NCBI GenBank assembly: GCA_030535245.1
Contig: JAUNBJ010000018.1
Span: forward strand, 1 to 42,526
Length of the DNA: 42,526 nt
DNA from: Planctomycetia bacterium
GTDB taxonomy: Bacteria > Planctomycetota > Planctomycetia > Pirellulales > Thermoguttaceae
Direction of reading: 5' to 3'
Below are positions 24,501 to 33,451 of the stretch, piece after piece (within the stretch, counting starts at the first letter, position 1; every line of letters begins with the position of its first letter). The position numbers and the translations under genes were made by a program. The notes below the pieces were generated by a model, which was not told the DNA's origin, did no database searches, and saw only the letters and a list, made by a program, of their open reading frames with translations.

Positions 24501-25427
24501 ATGCAGGTCATATTGGCGGCACCCCGTGGTTTTTGTGCCGGGGTGAACATGGCGGTCGAGACGCTTGAGGCAGCGGTGAAAAAATATGGCACGCCGTTGT
24601 TTGTCTACCATGAGATTGTGCACAACACGTGGGTTGTGAACGATTTTCGGGAAAAGGGGGTCACGTTTGTGGATTCGCTGGACGATGTGCCGGACGGAGC
24701 GTGCCTGATGTACTCGGCGCATGGCGTTTCCCCGGAGATACGGAAGCAGTCGCAAGCCAGGAATCTGCGGATTATCGACGCCACGTGCCCGCTGGTCGCG
24801 CGGGTGCACCGGCAGGCGCGGCAGTTGGTGGCACAGGGGTATACCATTCTTTTAATCGGCCATGCCGGGCATGACGAAATCGTGGGGGTGCGTGGGGAAG
24901 CACCGGACGCCATCCACGTTCTCTGTTCGCGGGAGGAGGCGGAAAAGGTGGACATCGGCCCGGTGCAGCGTGTGGCGTACCTGACGCAGACCACCCTTTC
25001 CACGGAGGAAGCGGCGGATATTGTTTCCGTGTTGAAAATGCGTTTTCCGGAAATCCACGAACCGCTCCCCAGTTGCATCTGTTTTGCCACGCAGAATCGG
25101 CAGCGTGCGATTCAGGAACTCTCCCCCCGGGCCGATGCGGTGGTGGTGGTGGGGAGTCCGAACAGCTCGAACAGCCGGCGTCTGAAAGAGATGGCCGAGC
25201 GTCATGGCGTTCCGGCGTATCTGATCGACGGGGTGGGAGAGCTGCGACCGGAATGGCTGGAAAAGGTCGGGTGTCTGCTTATCACGGCGGGAGCCAGCGC
25301 TCCGGAACGGGTGGTGCAGGAAGTGGTGCGTTTTCTGGTAGAAACGTATCATGCGGAAATTTCCACGGTAGAAACGTGCCGGGAGACGCTGGAATTTCGT
25401 CTACCGACGGATACGAACCGTATTTAA
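24501..25427 (+). CDS. ispH: 4-hydroxy-3-methylbut-2-enyl diphosphate reductase
   Basis: A 308-residue IspH (LytB), the last enzyme of the MEP isoprenoid pathway, making IPP and DMAPP with an oxygen-sensitive iron-sulfur cluster. The cluster ligands are Cys12 (GFCAGV), Cys96 (DATCPLV) and Cys194 (CICFATQNRQ). Active-site residues His41 (HNTWVV), His74 (SAHGVS), His124 and Glu126 (GHDE) are all in place, as is SSNSRRL. The ATG at 24501 is chosen because the cluster motif follows at once and AGGAA lies 7 bp upstream; an earlier ATG would translate the repeat array. Confidence 0.97.
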   Translation: MQVILAAPRGFCAGVNMAVETLEAAVKKYGTPLFVYHEIVHNTWVVNDFREKGVTFVDSLDDVPDGACLMYSAHGVSPEIRKQSQARNLRIIDATCPLVARVHRQARQLVAQGYTILLIGHAGHDEIVGVRGEAPDAIHVLCSREEAEKVDIGPVQRVAYLTQTTLSTEEAADIVSVLKMRFPEIHEPLPSCICFATQNRQRAIQELSPRADAVVVVGSPNSSNSRRLKEMAERHGVPAYLIDGVGELRPEWLEKVGCLLITAGASAPERVVQEVVRFLVETYHAEISTVETCRETLEFRLPTDTNRI

Positions 25428-25481
25428 AAGGAAAATTTTCTTCGATTTTACAGAAAACTTGCAAAAACCTGAAAATCTGTC

Positions 25482-25510
25482 TTGACGCTTCTGTCGGAAA
25501 TTTGTATGTA
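25482..25510 (+). promoter_or_regulatory. Promoter of the secretin gene
   Basis: TTGACG (25482-25487) and TATGTA (25505-25510) with a 17-bp spacer, about 115 bp before the start codon. Confidence 0.55.
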
Positions 25511-25633
25511 GGGGATAAGTCAACGTGGTATAGATTCATGAAATCGTATTTTACACGAATTTTTCGTCGAAAATGGAGTTTCATTTTCCGGTAAAAGCGG
25601 TATCATTTCTAATTCAAGGCTTAGGGAAAATCA

Positions 25634-28600
25634 ATGAACACAGGAAAAATGAAAAGGAACAGATTCAGCGAACAGAAGATTCTGGCGATAGCCGCTGTTG
25701 CATTGGGACTGTTTATGCACGCGGCTTTTGCCCAGAACGTGGGGGATTTGCCGACCAGTCTGGATACGATGCCGGCGATGAACGCAACTGGAAACGCAGG
25801 AACACTGACGACTCGGCCCGCAGGGATTGACCCGAAAGCCCAGGCGCAGCGTTTTTTGCAGATGGGCCGCGAGGCGCTTCAGGCCGGGAACCTGTCGCAG
25901 GCGGAACATTGGGCGAAACAGGCGAGCAATCTGGCGGCGGTTTACGCCCCGAATGAGGATTCTCCGGAACGGCTTCTGGCGGATGTTCAGCGAGCGGCCT
26001 CAGCTCCGGCGACCGGTTCGGTTCCGGCTCCGGTGATGGCGGGAACGGCTCCGGCAGTGGGTGCCACGGCGGCGGAGATCGCCCATGGCAACACGGCGGT
26101 GGCGGCCTCTCCCAAAGCGATCGGCAAACGAAATCGCACGATCATCGAGGCGCGTATTGCGTTGGCAAATGGCGATGTCAACCGTGCAACGCAGCTTGCC
26201 AATGCGGCCGGGGCGATGAATCTGCCTTACAACCCCAACGACGACACACATCAGAATGTGCTGACGCATATCGGTAATTTCACCGACACGCTGATGAAGC
26301 GCAAACAGGAAGGGGAAACGGAAAGTGTCCGGCGGCTCATGGCGAAGTCGATGCTGGAACAGGCCCAGACGCTGTTAGGCTGGGGACGACTGGACGAGGC
26401 GGCCCAGTTGGCCACAGTAGCGGGGCAATTGAACGTTCCTTACAATCAGTATGAGGTTCAGCCGAAGGATTTGCTGGCCCGAATCGACAACGCGAGAAGT
26501 CGTCTGGCGGCGAAGAAGTCGGGCATGGCACCGAATCCGGCGGCGGTGGCGGCTTCGCTTCCGGGCGCCAACGTGCCGACGGCCAACCCTGCGGTGTATG
26601 ATACCGCAAACGACACCACGCGTACCGTGCAGGTCAACTCCGACAGTGCCAGCGTGGGATATTCGCTTTTGCAGCAGGCCCAGATAGCACTCCAGCAGGG
26701 GAATCGGGAACAGGCGCGTCAGATTCTCTCGCAGGCGGAACGTTATCGTGGGGAGTTGAGTCCGGAAAGTGCCCGTCGTCTGAGTGATCTGCAGATGATG
26801 GTGAACACGCCGGAACCTTCCCCTCTGGTGCCGGCTCCCGTGACGGCTCCGGCCCCGATGCCGATGCCCGCAGTGGCTCCGACGGCGGAACAATCCGCCC
26901 TGTTTGGCCAGTTGGTTACCGAGCTGGAAAATCTCAGCCATAAAGCCCGAACGACGCGGGAATCCGACCCGGACGGCACGCTGAACATGCTCAACGAGTT
27001 CAAAACCAAAGTGGAGCAGTCCAGCCTGGCGGAAAGCCAGAAGGAAATGTTGTTGCGGAACCTTCGCAATCGGATTTCCGAGTTGGAAACCTACATTGCC
27101 GACAACAAGGCGGACATCGAGCTTCAGGCGAAGAACGCCGCGAATAACGACGCCGTCATGCAGGGTGGTACCGACATTATCGCCCGTCAAAAACGGTTGC
27201 AGGAGTTGACCGAGCAGTTCAACACACTCGTTCGGGAGCAGCGATTTGCCGAAGCCGAAGCGATCGGAAAGAAAGCCAAAGAGCTTTATCCGGAAGAAAG
27301 CGTTGCCGTTCAGCTCGACACGATGGGAAAAATGCTCAATCGTCAGGCCATGAACGCCCAGATTCGTGACGATAAGGAAAACGAAGTCGTCAACGCCTTT
27401 TTGGATGTGGACAAAGCGAGCATTCCGTTCACCAAAGATGGCATTGAATACGCGAAAAACTGGAACGACATTACCAAACGTCGTGAAAAATACAGCAAGC
27501 AGGAAACCCGTTACACGGAAAAAGAACTGGATATTGTAAAGCGTCTTGCCACGCCGGTGCAGGCACGGTTTGAAAATCAGCCGCTCCAGACCGTCATGGA
27601 CACGCTCGGCCAAATGACGGGTGTCAATATCCACCTGGCTCCGGATGGACTGTCCGAACAGGGCGTCGCTCCCAGCCAGCCGGTAACGCTCAACATGCAG
27701 AGTGAAATCAGCCTTCAGAGTGCTTTGAACCTGATTCTCGGCCCGCTCAATCTGGATTACGTCATTCGGAACGAGGTGCTGATGATCACCAGCAAAAGCA
27801 TGAAAGATACGGACGTGTACAGCGTCACCTACCCGGTCGCCGACCTGGTGATTCCGATTCCGAACTTCCAGCCATCGTCAAACATGGGTCTGGAAGGGGC
27901 ACTGCGCAGTGCCATGGCAATGAACCAGGGGAACACGGCGCCATGGTCGAACGCGATGATGGCTCCCTCCGTAGCGATGGCCAACCGGGGCGGCAACGAC
28001 CCGCGTCTGGACCCGGCCGCACTGGGACAGATGAACGTTCCGATTGGTGGTAATTCCGGTTCCGTCGGCGGAATGCAGGGAGGGGGTTCCATGGGATTCG
28101 GTACGGGAGGCGCAGGCACCGCAGGTGGTGCGGCGTCGGCCGACTTCGACAGCCTGATCGAGTTGATCAAAGGTACCGTCAACACGGAATCGTGGGACGA
28201 CCAGGGTGGAAGTGGAACGATCAAACCGTTCCCGGTCAACCTGAGCCTCGTCGTCAGCCAGACGCAGGAAATCCATGAAAAGATTGCCAACCTGCTCGAA
28301 CAGCTTCGGCGACTTCAGGATTTGCAGGTTACGATCGAAGTTCGCTTTATCAACCTGAGCGACCGGTTCTACGAGAAAATCGGTGTGGACTTTAACATGA
28401 ACATCAAGACCAGTGCCGATAGCGCGTTCAACGCCGTCACGGGAGAAGTCACCAACTCGGCCACGGTCGGACGAAACAGTACCTACTCGGATAGCCCGAC
28501 GCCTACCGCCATGGACATCCCGTTCCTGCAGGGAAGCTCGGTACTGGCGGCTCCGATGTTCGGTGGTTACGACCAGACCGCAAACGCTGGTGCACAGCTT

Positions 28601-29302
28601 GGCTTTGCCATCCTGTCCGATGTGGAAGCTTACCTGTTCATGGAAGCGGCCCAGAGTACCACCCGGTCGAACATCCTTCAGGCTCCGAAAGTGACCCTGT
28701 TCAACGGCCAGCAGGCATTCGTCGCGGACACCTCGCAGAAACCGTACGTGATCAGCGTTACGCCGGTCGTCGGCGACTTTGCGGCCGCCCTCCAGCCGGT
28801 TATCGTGGTTCTGTCCGAAGGAACATTCATGACCATTCAGGCCGTGGTCTCCTCCGACCGCCGCTACGTCCGATTGACCGTGGTTCCTTACTTCAGCCAG
28901 ATCGGCGAAGTGAGAGAATTTACCTTCACCGGAACCGAATCGAGTACGACCGATACGTCGTCCTCTGGAAACCAGGAGAACCCCGACGACAATTCCTCCA
29001 ATTCGTCCAGTTCGTCCTCCAATAAGTCTGGCACGTCCGTGCAGCTTCCGACCTTCTCCTTCGTCACGGTGACGACGACCGTCAGCGTGCCGGACGGCGG
29101 TACCATCCTCTTGGGCGGTATCAAACGTCTGAGCGAAGGCCGAAACGAAATGGGCGTCCCGATCCTCAATAAAGTGCCGTTTATCAACCGTCTGTTCAAA
29201 AACACCGGTATCGGCCGCGAAACATCCAGCCTGATGATGATGGTAACGCCTCGAATCATTATTCAGGAGGAAGAGGAAGAACAGCTCGGTGTTGCTCCCT
29301 AA
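25634..29302 (+). CDS. TPR-containing secretin (GspD/PilQ-like), 1,222 aa
   Basis: A large outer-membrane secretin, the gated pore of type II secretion or type IV pilus systems. After a signal peptide (about residues 1-33) come several TPR-like repeats (LQMGREALQAGNLSQAEHWAKQA and similar, about 70-130, 170-300 and 340-390). A charged coiled-coil region follows (about 430-560). The STN domain is at about 640-715 (ARFENQPLQTVMDTLGQMTG), then a Gly/Met-rich linker (about 770-840). The secretin core ends with VPDGGTILLGGIKR near residue 1145 and VPFINRLFK. The extra N-terminal helical half is unlike the N1-N3 domains of E. coli secretins but common in planctomycetes. No other secretion genes are nearby. 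DUF1559 prepilin-like proteins may be its clients, which is inference. Confidence 0.9.
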   Translation: MNTGKMKRNRFSEQKILAIAAVALGLFMHAAFAQNVGDLPTSLDTMPAMNATGNAGTLTTRPAGIDPKAQAQRFLQMGREALQAGNLSQAEHWAKQASNLAAVYAPNEDSPERLLADVQRAASAPATGSVPAPVMAGTAPAVGATAAEIAHGNTAVAASPKAIGKRNRTIIEARIALANGDVNRATQLANAAGAMNLPYNPNDDTHQNVLTHIGNFTDTLMKRKQEGETESVRRLMAKSMLEQAQTLLGWGRLDEAAQLATVAGQLNVPYNQYEVQPKDLLARIDNARSRLAAKKSGMAPNPAAVAASLPGANVPTANPAVYDTANDTTRTVQVNSDSASVGYSLLQQAQIALQQGNREQARQILSQAERYRGELSPESARRLSDLQMMVNTPEPSPLVPAPVTAPAPMPMPAVAPTAEQSALFGQLVTELENLSHKARTTRESDPDGTLNMLNEFKTKVEQSSLAESQKEMLLRNLRNRISELETYIADNKADIELQAKNAANNDAVMQGGTDIIARQKRLQELTEQFNTLVREQRFAEAEAIGKKAKELYPEESVAVQLDTMGKMLNRQAMNAQIRDDKENEVVNAFLDVDKASIPFTKDGIEYAKNWNDITKRREKYSKQETRYTEKELDIVKRLATPVQARFENQPLQTVMDTLGQMTGVNIHLAPDGLSEQGVAPSQPVTLNMQSEISLQSALNLILGPLNLDYVIRNEVLMITSKSMKDTDVYSVTYPVADLVIPIPNFQPSSNMGLEGALRSAMAMNQGNTAPWSNAMMAPSVAMANRGGNDPRLDPAALGQMNVPIGGNSGSVGGMQGGGSMGFGTGGAGTAGGAASADFDSLIELIKGTVNTESWDDQGGSGTIKPFPVNLSLVVSQTQEIHEKIANLLEQLRRLQDLQVTIEVRFINLSDRFYEKIGVDFNMNIKTSADSAFNAVTGEVTNSATVGRNSTYSDSPTPTAMDIPFLQGSSVLAAPMFGGYDQTANAGAQLGFAILSDVEAYLFMEAAQSTTRSNILQAPKVTLFNGQQAFVADTSQKPYVISVTPVVGDFAAALQPVIVVLSEGTFMTIQAVVSSDRRYVRLTVVPYFSQIGEVREFTFTGTESSTTDTSSSGNQENPDDNSSNSSSSSSNKSGTSVQLPTFSFVTVTTTVSVPDGGTILLGGIKRLSEGRNEMGVPILNKVPFINRLFKNTGIGRETSSLMMMVTPRIIIQEEEEEQLGVAP

Positions 29303-29329
29303 GCCGTAACACGACTGTTCTTTAACAAG

Positions 29330-29364
29330 AGCCGCTCAGGAATGGATTCCGGAGCGGCTTTTTT
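29330..29364 (+). terminator. Terminator after the secretin gene
   Basis: AGCCGCTC and GAGCGGCT arms, extended by an inner GGAAT/ATTCC pairing, are followed by a run of six T residues. A strong intrinsic terminator. Confidence 0.9.
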
Positions 29365-29411
29365 CAGATACGTACTCTAAAACGATTCCAAAGGCAGCTT
29401 CTCAAAATCGT

Positions 29412-29981
29412 CTACAACAGCACCTCGTCCAGCGAACGTTTGGGAACATGGTGCGTTCCGTCGGGATCCCGCCAATATTTGCAGTCGCCGCCCGTCATCG
29501 GCTCCAACACCACACGCTCCGTGGGGACTCCCAACGCCACCACCAGAGAAACTTCATACCGGCCCGAATCCAGCCCCAAAAGATGCAAGACTTCCATCCG
29601 CTCACACGACGCGATCATGCACCCCCCCAGCCCTTTTTCCACCGCCCCCAAAAGCAGCGTCTGGGCCGCAATCCCCTCGTCAATAACACTGACCGTAGGC
29701 CCTAAAAGATGATCCCGAAGAATCACCACGTACCCGGTCGGACGCTCGTTTTCCTCCGGCCCTGCCCAGTCCGTAAGGTACGCCGCCCAGCGAAGCAACG
29801 GAAACATCGCGTCGCACTTTTCCTTTCCCGAAACGATCGCGTACTTGAGCCGCTGAAGATTCCCCGCACTCCCCGTGAGCCGCGACAAATCGACCAACTC
29901 CCGCAACGTCGCCTCCGAAACCGGCTGCCCCGCGTCAAACCGACGGTACGAACGATTCCTAATGACCCAATCTCTCAGCAT
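29412..29981 (-). CDS. Nitroreductase-family flavoprotein
   Basis: A 189-residue FMN-dependent oxidoreductase of the nitroreductase family. The FMN-phosphate motif RNRSYRRF is at residues 8-15, SRLTGSAGNLQ follows the first helix, and GLGGCMIAS near residue 118 is the usual flavin-contact segment. The C terminus has a YWRDPDGTHHVPKRSL tail typical of a subgroup of small anaerobe nitroreductases. It begins 13 bp after the tex stop codon on the same strand, so it is probably cotranscribed. The substrate is unknown. Confidence 0.88.
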   Translation of the reverse strand: MLRDWVIRNRSYRRFDAGQPVSEATLRELVDLSRLTGSAGNLQRLKYAIVSGKEKCDAMFPLLRWAAYLTDWAGPEENERPTGYVVILRDHLLGPTVSVIDEGIAAQTLLLGAVEKGLGGCMIASCERMEVLHLLGLDSGRYEVSLVVALGVPTERVVLEPMTGGDCKYWRDPDGTHHVPKRSLDEVLL

Positions 29982-29993
29982 ACAAAACCACCG

Positions 29994-32828
29994 TCATTGA
30001 TCCTTGAAAAACGCCGCCAGCTCGTCAAAACCACGCATCGGCGCCTTTCCCTTTTTCATCTCGTCCGTCAATACCGGCTCCACCTTGGGGGTCTCTTTAC
30101 GATACTGATACCGGGCCAGCTCGGAACGACGCGGACGCCGTTCCTCACGACGATCTTCCCGCGGTGGTTTCTCGCTTTTGCCCTCGGACGGACGACGCTC
30201 GGAACGCTCCGAACGTTCGGAACGCTCTTCCCGACGGGGTTTGCGTTCCTGCTTTTCGCGTTCGCTTCGGGGGACAAAATCGGCCGGAGCTTCGCTCACC
30301 AGACGTAACCCAACGTTCCATTTCGGCGAAATCACCGCCGCCACCTCGACACCCGGCTCTACCGTGGGCGTCGGAACCGTTGCAGATTCCGCCCCGCCGC
30401 TCTTCTTTCCACGACGATGACGCCGACGCACAGGTTTTTCCGCCGGGGGTTCCACCGCCTTGGCAGGATCGATCATGGTCAACGAAATGCGACGCCGATC
30501 TTTGTCCACTCCAACCACCCAGGCACGTACCACATCGCCCACGGCAATCATGTCGTGCGGATCCCGAATGTAACGGTCGGCAATCTGGCTGACATGCACC
30601 AACCCGCTTTCGTGCAGGCCAATGTCCACAAACGCCCCAAAATCGACCACGTTCAAAATCGTGCCGGTCAATTCCATGCCGGGCGTCAAATCCTCCAGCT
30701 TCATGACCCCCTTCTTGAAAATCGGCTTCGGCAAATCTTCTCGTGGGTCGCGCCCCGGACGAACCAGTTGGGCCAGAATGTCTTTCAGCTTCAACTCTCC
30801 CGTCTGAAGCTCCGCCGCCAGCTCCGACGTGTCCAACGCGTTGATCTTCGCTTCCAAATCTTTGGAAACGTGCCGCAACTCCGTCACCTCCACGCCGATT
30901 TTTTCCAAAATCTTCGCCGCCAATGCGTAACTCTCCGGGTGAATCCACGTCGTGTCGAGCGGATTGTCCCCCTTCGCGATTTTCAGAAATCCCGCCGCCT
31001 GAACAAACGTCGCCTCGCCAATGTTGGGGACGTTTTTCAGCTGCTCTCGATTCTTAAACGGCCCGTTCTGACGCCGATATTCGTAAATCTTACGCGCACT
31101 CAGCTGATTCAGCCCCGACACGAATCGCAACAGCGCCGGACTGGCCGTGTTCACGTCCACCCCCACAAAGTTCACGCACGATTCCACCACCCCTTCCAGC
31201 GATTCCCGCAAATGCTTTGCCTTCACGTCGTGCTGGTAAAGCCCCACGCCAATGTTCGCCGGGTCGATTTTTACCATCTCGCTCAACGGGTCCTGAACGC
31301 GACGGCCGATCGAAATCGCCCCCCGAAGCGTCGCGTCGTATTCCGGAAACTCCTCGCGGCCCAGGACGCTTGTGGAATAGACACTCGCCCCCGCCTCGTT
31401 CGCGATAACATACGATACGTCCTGCCCTGCAAGCTCGTTGGAAAGCAGCCCCGTGAAGAAATCCTCCGCCGTCCGACACGCCGTGCCGTTGCCAATGGCG
31501 ATGAGCGTCAGATGGTATTTCTCAATTATCTTCAGCACGATCTGCTTCGCTTCTTCGATTCGTTCGGACTTGCCCACCAGATAAATGATCCCATGCTCCA
31601 AAAAATTGCCGAACTGGTCGATCGCCGCCAGCTTGCAGCCGTTTTTGAACCCCGGATCCACCGCCAGCACCCGATGGTCGTGAATCGGCGACTGAAGCAA
31701 CAGGTTCCGAAGGTTTTTCGCGAAAACGTCCACCGCGTGCGTTTCGGCATTCTCGGTCAACTCTCGCCGTGTTTCCCGCTCCAGCGCCGGCACGATCAAA
31801 CGCGAAAGCGCATCCCGAACGCACCCCTTCAGGAACGCTGCATTCGCGTTTTCCTCAAGATGCAATACCGTTTCCGCACATTTCTGAAGCGCGTCGTTGT
31901 CCACTTCCACCTTGACGCGGATCACCTTGGCATGTTCGCCACGATTGATCGCCAACACCCGGTGCGGCGGAATCTTGCGAACGCTCTCCTCGAAATGATA
32001 ATAATCCTGGAACGCCTTCTGCTTTTTTTCCTCGCTCTTTTGCTTTTTCAGTGATTTTCGAGGCTTTGCTTTTTCCTTCGTTGTTTTTTCTGTCGTGTCA
32101 GCCGGAACCGCATCCCCCGCCGGGGCTTCTTCCGCAGTGGTTTCGGTTGCGGTTTCAGTTGCTGTTTCGGCTACGGCTTCGGCTGCCGGGGGTTCCGCCG
32201 GAGTTTCTTCGACCACCGGTTCCGCCGCCTTCACCTCCAGTTTGGACGTGACGATTCGTGCCGAACGGAGGTATTCTTCCCGCAGTTTTTGCCGCAGTTC
32301 CGGGTTCTCGCTGTAACTTTCAGCCAGGATGTGCCCTGCACCGGTTAAGACCTCCTCGACCGTGGGAAGCTCGTTTTCCGCATGAACAAATTCTGCGGCC
32401 CGTCCACGCAAATCGGCACAACGATTTTCCAGAATTTCGAGTGCCAGCGGTTCCAGTCCCCGCTTGCGGGCTGCGGCGGCCAACGTCTGTTTGTTCTGTT
32501 TGAACGGTAGGTACAAATCCTCCAGACGTTTTGCGGTTGTGGCCGCCTTGATCTTCCTTTCCAGATCGGGCGTCAGTTTTCCCTGTGACTCAATCGAGCG
32601 AAGGATCGTCTGCTTGCGTTCCAGGAGCTGCCGCATTTTGGTCAGTTTGGCAAGAATTTGCCGAATCTGCACTTCATCCATTCCACCCGTTTCGTCCTTT
32701 CGGTAACGGGTAATGAAAGGAACGGTGTTCCCTTCGTCGAAAAGCTGCACAACGGCCTGAATCTGCTTTAGCGGAATCGCCATTCCGCGGGCAATATGAC
32801 GCAAATTGATATTCATCGGATCGGACAT
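29994..32828 (-). CDS. tex: Tex-like RNA-binding protein with extra charged segments
   Basis: A 944-residue member of the Tex family of transcription accessory and RNA-binding proteins (usual length about 770). Order: N-terminal helical region, YqgF/RuvC-like domain (VLAVDPGFKNGCKLAAID), helix-hairpin-helix motifs (SARKIYEYR, LKNVPNIG), and an S1 RNA-binding domain (GMELTGTILNVVDFGAFVDIGLHESGLVHVS). Two parts are unusual: an insertion of about 65 residues rich in Glu, Ala, Thr and Lys (about 203-268), and a C-terminal tail of about 60 residues rich in Arg, Ser and Glu (about 865-925). Both look disordered. There is no clear ribosome site before the ATG; a small GCGCC/GGCGC hairpin sits there instead. 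Confidence 0.92.
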   Translation of the reverse strand: MSDPMNINLRHIARGMAIPLKQIQAVVQLFDEGNTVPFITRYRKDETGGMDEVQIRQILAKLTKMRQLLERKQTILRSIESQGKLTPDLERKIKAATTAKRLEDLYLPFKQNKQTLAAAARKRGLEPLALEILENRCADLRGRAAEFVHAENELPTVEEVLTGAGHILAESYSENPELRQKLREEYLRSARIVTSKLEVKAAEPVVEETPAEPPAAEAVAETATETATETTAEEAPAGDAVPADTTEKTTKEKAKPRKSLKKQKSEEKKQKAFQDYYHFEESVRKIPPHRVLAINRGEHAKVIRVKVEVDNDALQKCAETVLHLEENANAAFLKGCVRDALSRLIVPALERETRRELTENAETHAVDVFAKNLRNLLLQSPIHDHRVLAVDPGFKNGCKLAAIDQFGNFLEHGIIYLVGKSERIEEAKQIVLKIIEKYHLTLIAIGNGTACRTAEDFFTGLLSNELAGQDVSYVIANEAGASVYSTSVLGREEFPEYDATLRGAISIGRRVQDPLSEMVKIDPANIGVGLYQHDVKAKHLRESLEGVVESCVNFVGVDVNTASPALLRFVSGLNQLSARKIYEYRRQNGPFKNREQLKNVPNIGEATFVQAAGFLKIAKGDNPLDTTWIHPESYALAAKILEKIGVEVTELRHVSKDLEAKINALDTSELAAELQTGELKLKDILAQLVRPGRDPREDLPKPIFKKGVMKLEDLTPGMELTGTILNVVDFGAFVDIGLHESGLVHVSQIADRYIRDPHDMIAVGDVVRAWVVGVDKDRRRISLTMIDPAKAVEPPAEKPVRRRHRRGKKSGGAESATVPTPTVEPGVEVAAVISPKWNVGLRLVSEAPADFVPRSEREKQERKPRREERSERSERSERRPSEGKSEKPPREDRREERRPRRSELARYQYRKETPKVEPVLTDEMKKGKAPMRGFDELAAFFKDQ

Positions 32829-32977
32829 GGGTGGTCACGCGCCCTTTTTCAACGGCGCTTTTCTCCTGCAAGGAAAATCACAAAAACAAAAGACAAAATA
32901 TTGTATTCATAGATTTTAACCGATTTTGTCCGTTTGACAAGGGAGCGGGAAATTTTTCATTGCTTTTCTGCCCCCAC

Positions 32978-33005
32978 TTGTTTTTTATGGAAAAGATGGT
33001 ATGTT
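32978..33005 (+). promoter_or_regulatory. Possible promoter of tRNA-Leu(CAA)
   Basis: TTGTTT (32978-32983) and TATGTT (33000-33005) are 16 bp apart, about 15 bp before the tRNA. Confidence 0.4.
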
Positions 33006-33020
33006 TAGAGGCATGCTTGT

Positions 33021-33103
33021 GCCGGAGTGGTGGAATGGCAGACACGATGGACTCAAAATCCATTGTTCGCAAGAACATGTGGGTTCGACTCCCACCTCCG
33101 GTA
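33021..33103 (+). tRNA. tRNA-Leu (anticodon CAA)
   Basis: An 83-nt class II tRNA. Acceptor arms are GCCGGAG and CTCCGGT with discriminator A. The anticodon loop is CTCAAAA (anticodon CAA, reading UUG). There is a long variable arm and a T arm GTGGG/CCCAC with loop TTCGACT. CCA is not encoded. Confidence 0.95.
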
Positions 33104-33129
33104 ATGCGTTTATACGTAAAATCATTGTT

Positions 33130-33331
33130 GTAACGGTGCTGCGTTTTTCCACGAAGGGGGAGCGCGTTTAACAGGGAATTCGGTGTAAAACCGAAACGGT
33201 CACCGCCACTGTAATCGGATTCGCGTGTTGCGAAGAAAATCGGAGTTCTGAGTAACTCTTTTATTGCCACTGTTGGAAACGATGGGAAGGCATTCCGGTT
33301 TTCATCCGTAAGTCAGGAGACCTACCGTTAC
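33130..33331 (+). promoter_or_regulatory. Cobalamin riboswitch
   Basis: The closing stem is GTAACGGT (33130-33137) with ACCGTTAC (33324-33331). Inside are the family's landmarks: AACAGGGAA, GCCACTGTAATCGGA, GGGAAGGC and the B12-box-like AGTCAGGAGACCTAC. Orientation is plus strand, toward the DUF1559 gene at 33,452. The expression platform is not obvious: a weak stem (TTTTGAAA with TTTTCAA, 33334-33370) follows, and an AT-rich TATAAT at 33395-33400 could be a second promoter. The riboswitch would lower expression of the downstream genes when adenosyl- or methylcobalamin is plentiful. Confidence 0.92.
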
Positions 33332-33451
33332 GGGTTTTGAAAGGGCTGCGGAGTGACGGTTCTTTTCAAGCGGTGTCTTTCTGTATTATAGTATATAATC
33401 TGGGAAAGTCCCGCGACGCGATTTTCGATTTCTCCAGAGAGGAGATGGGTC

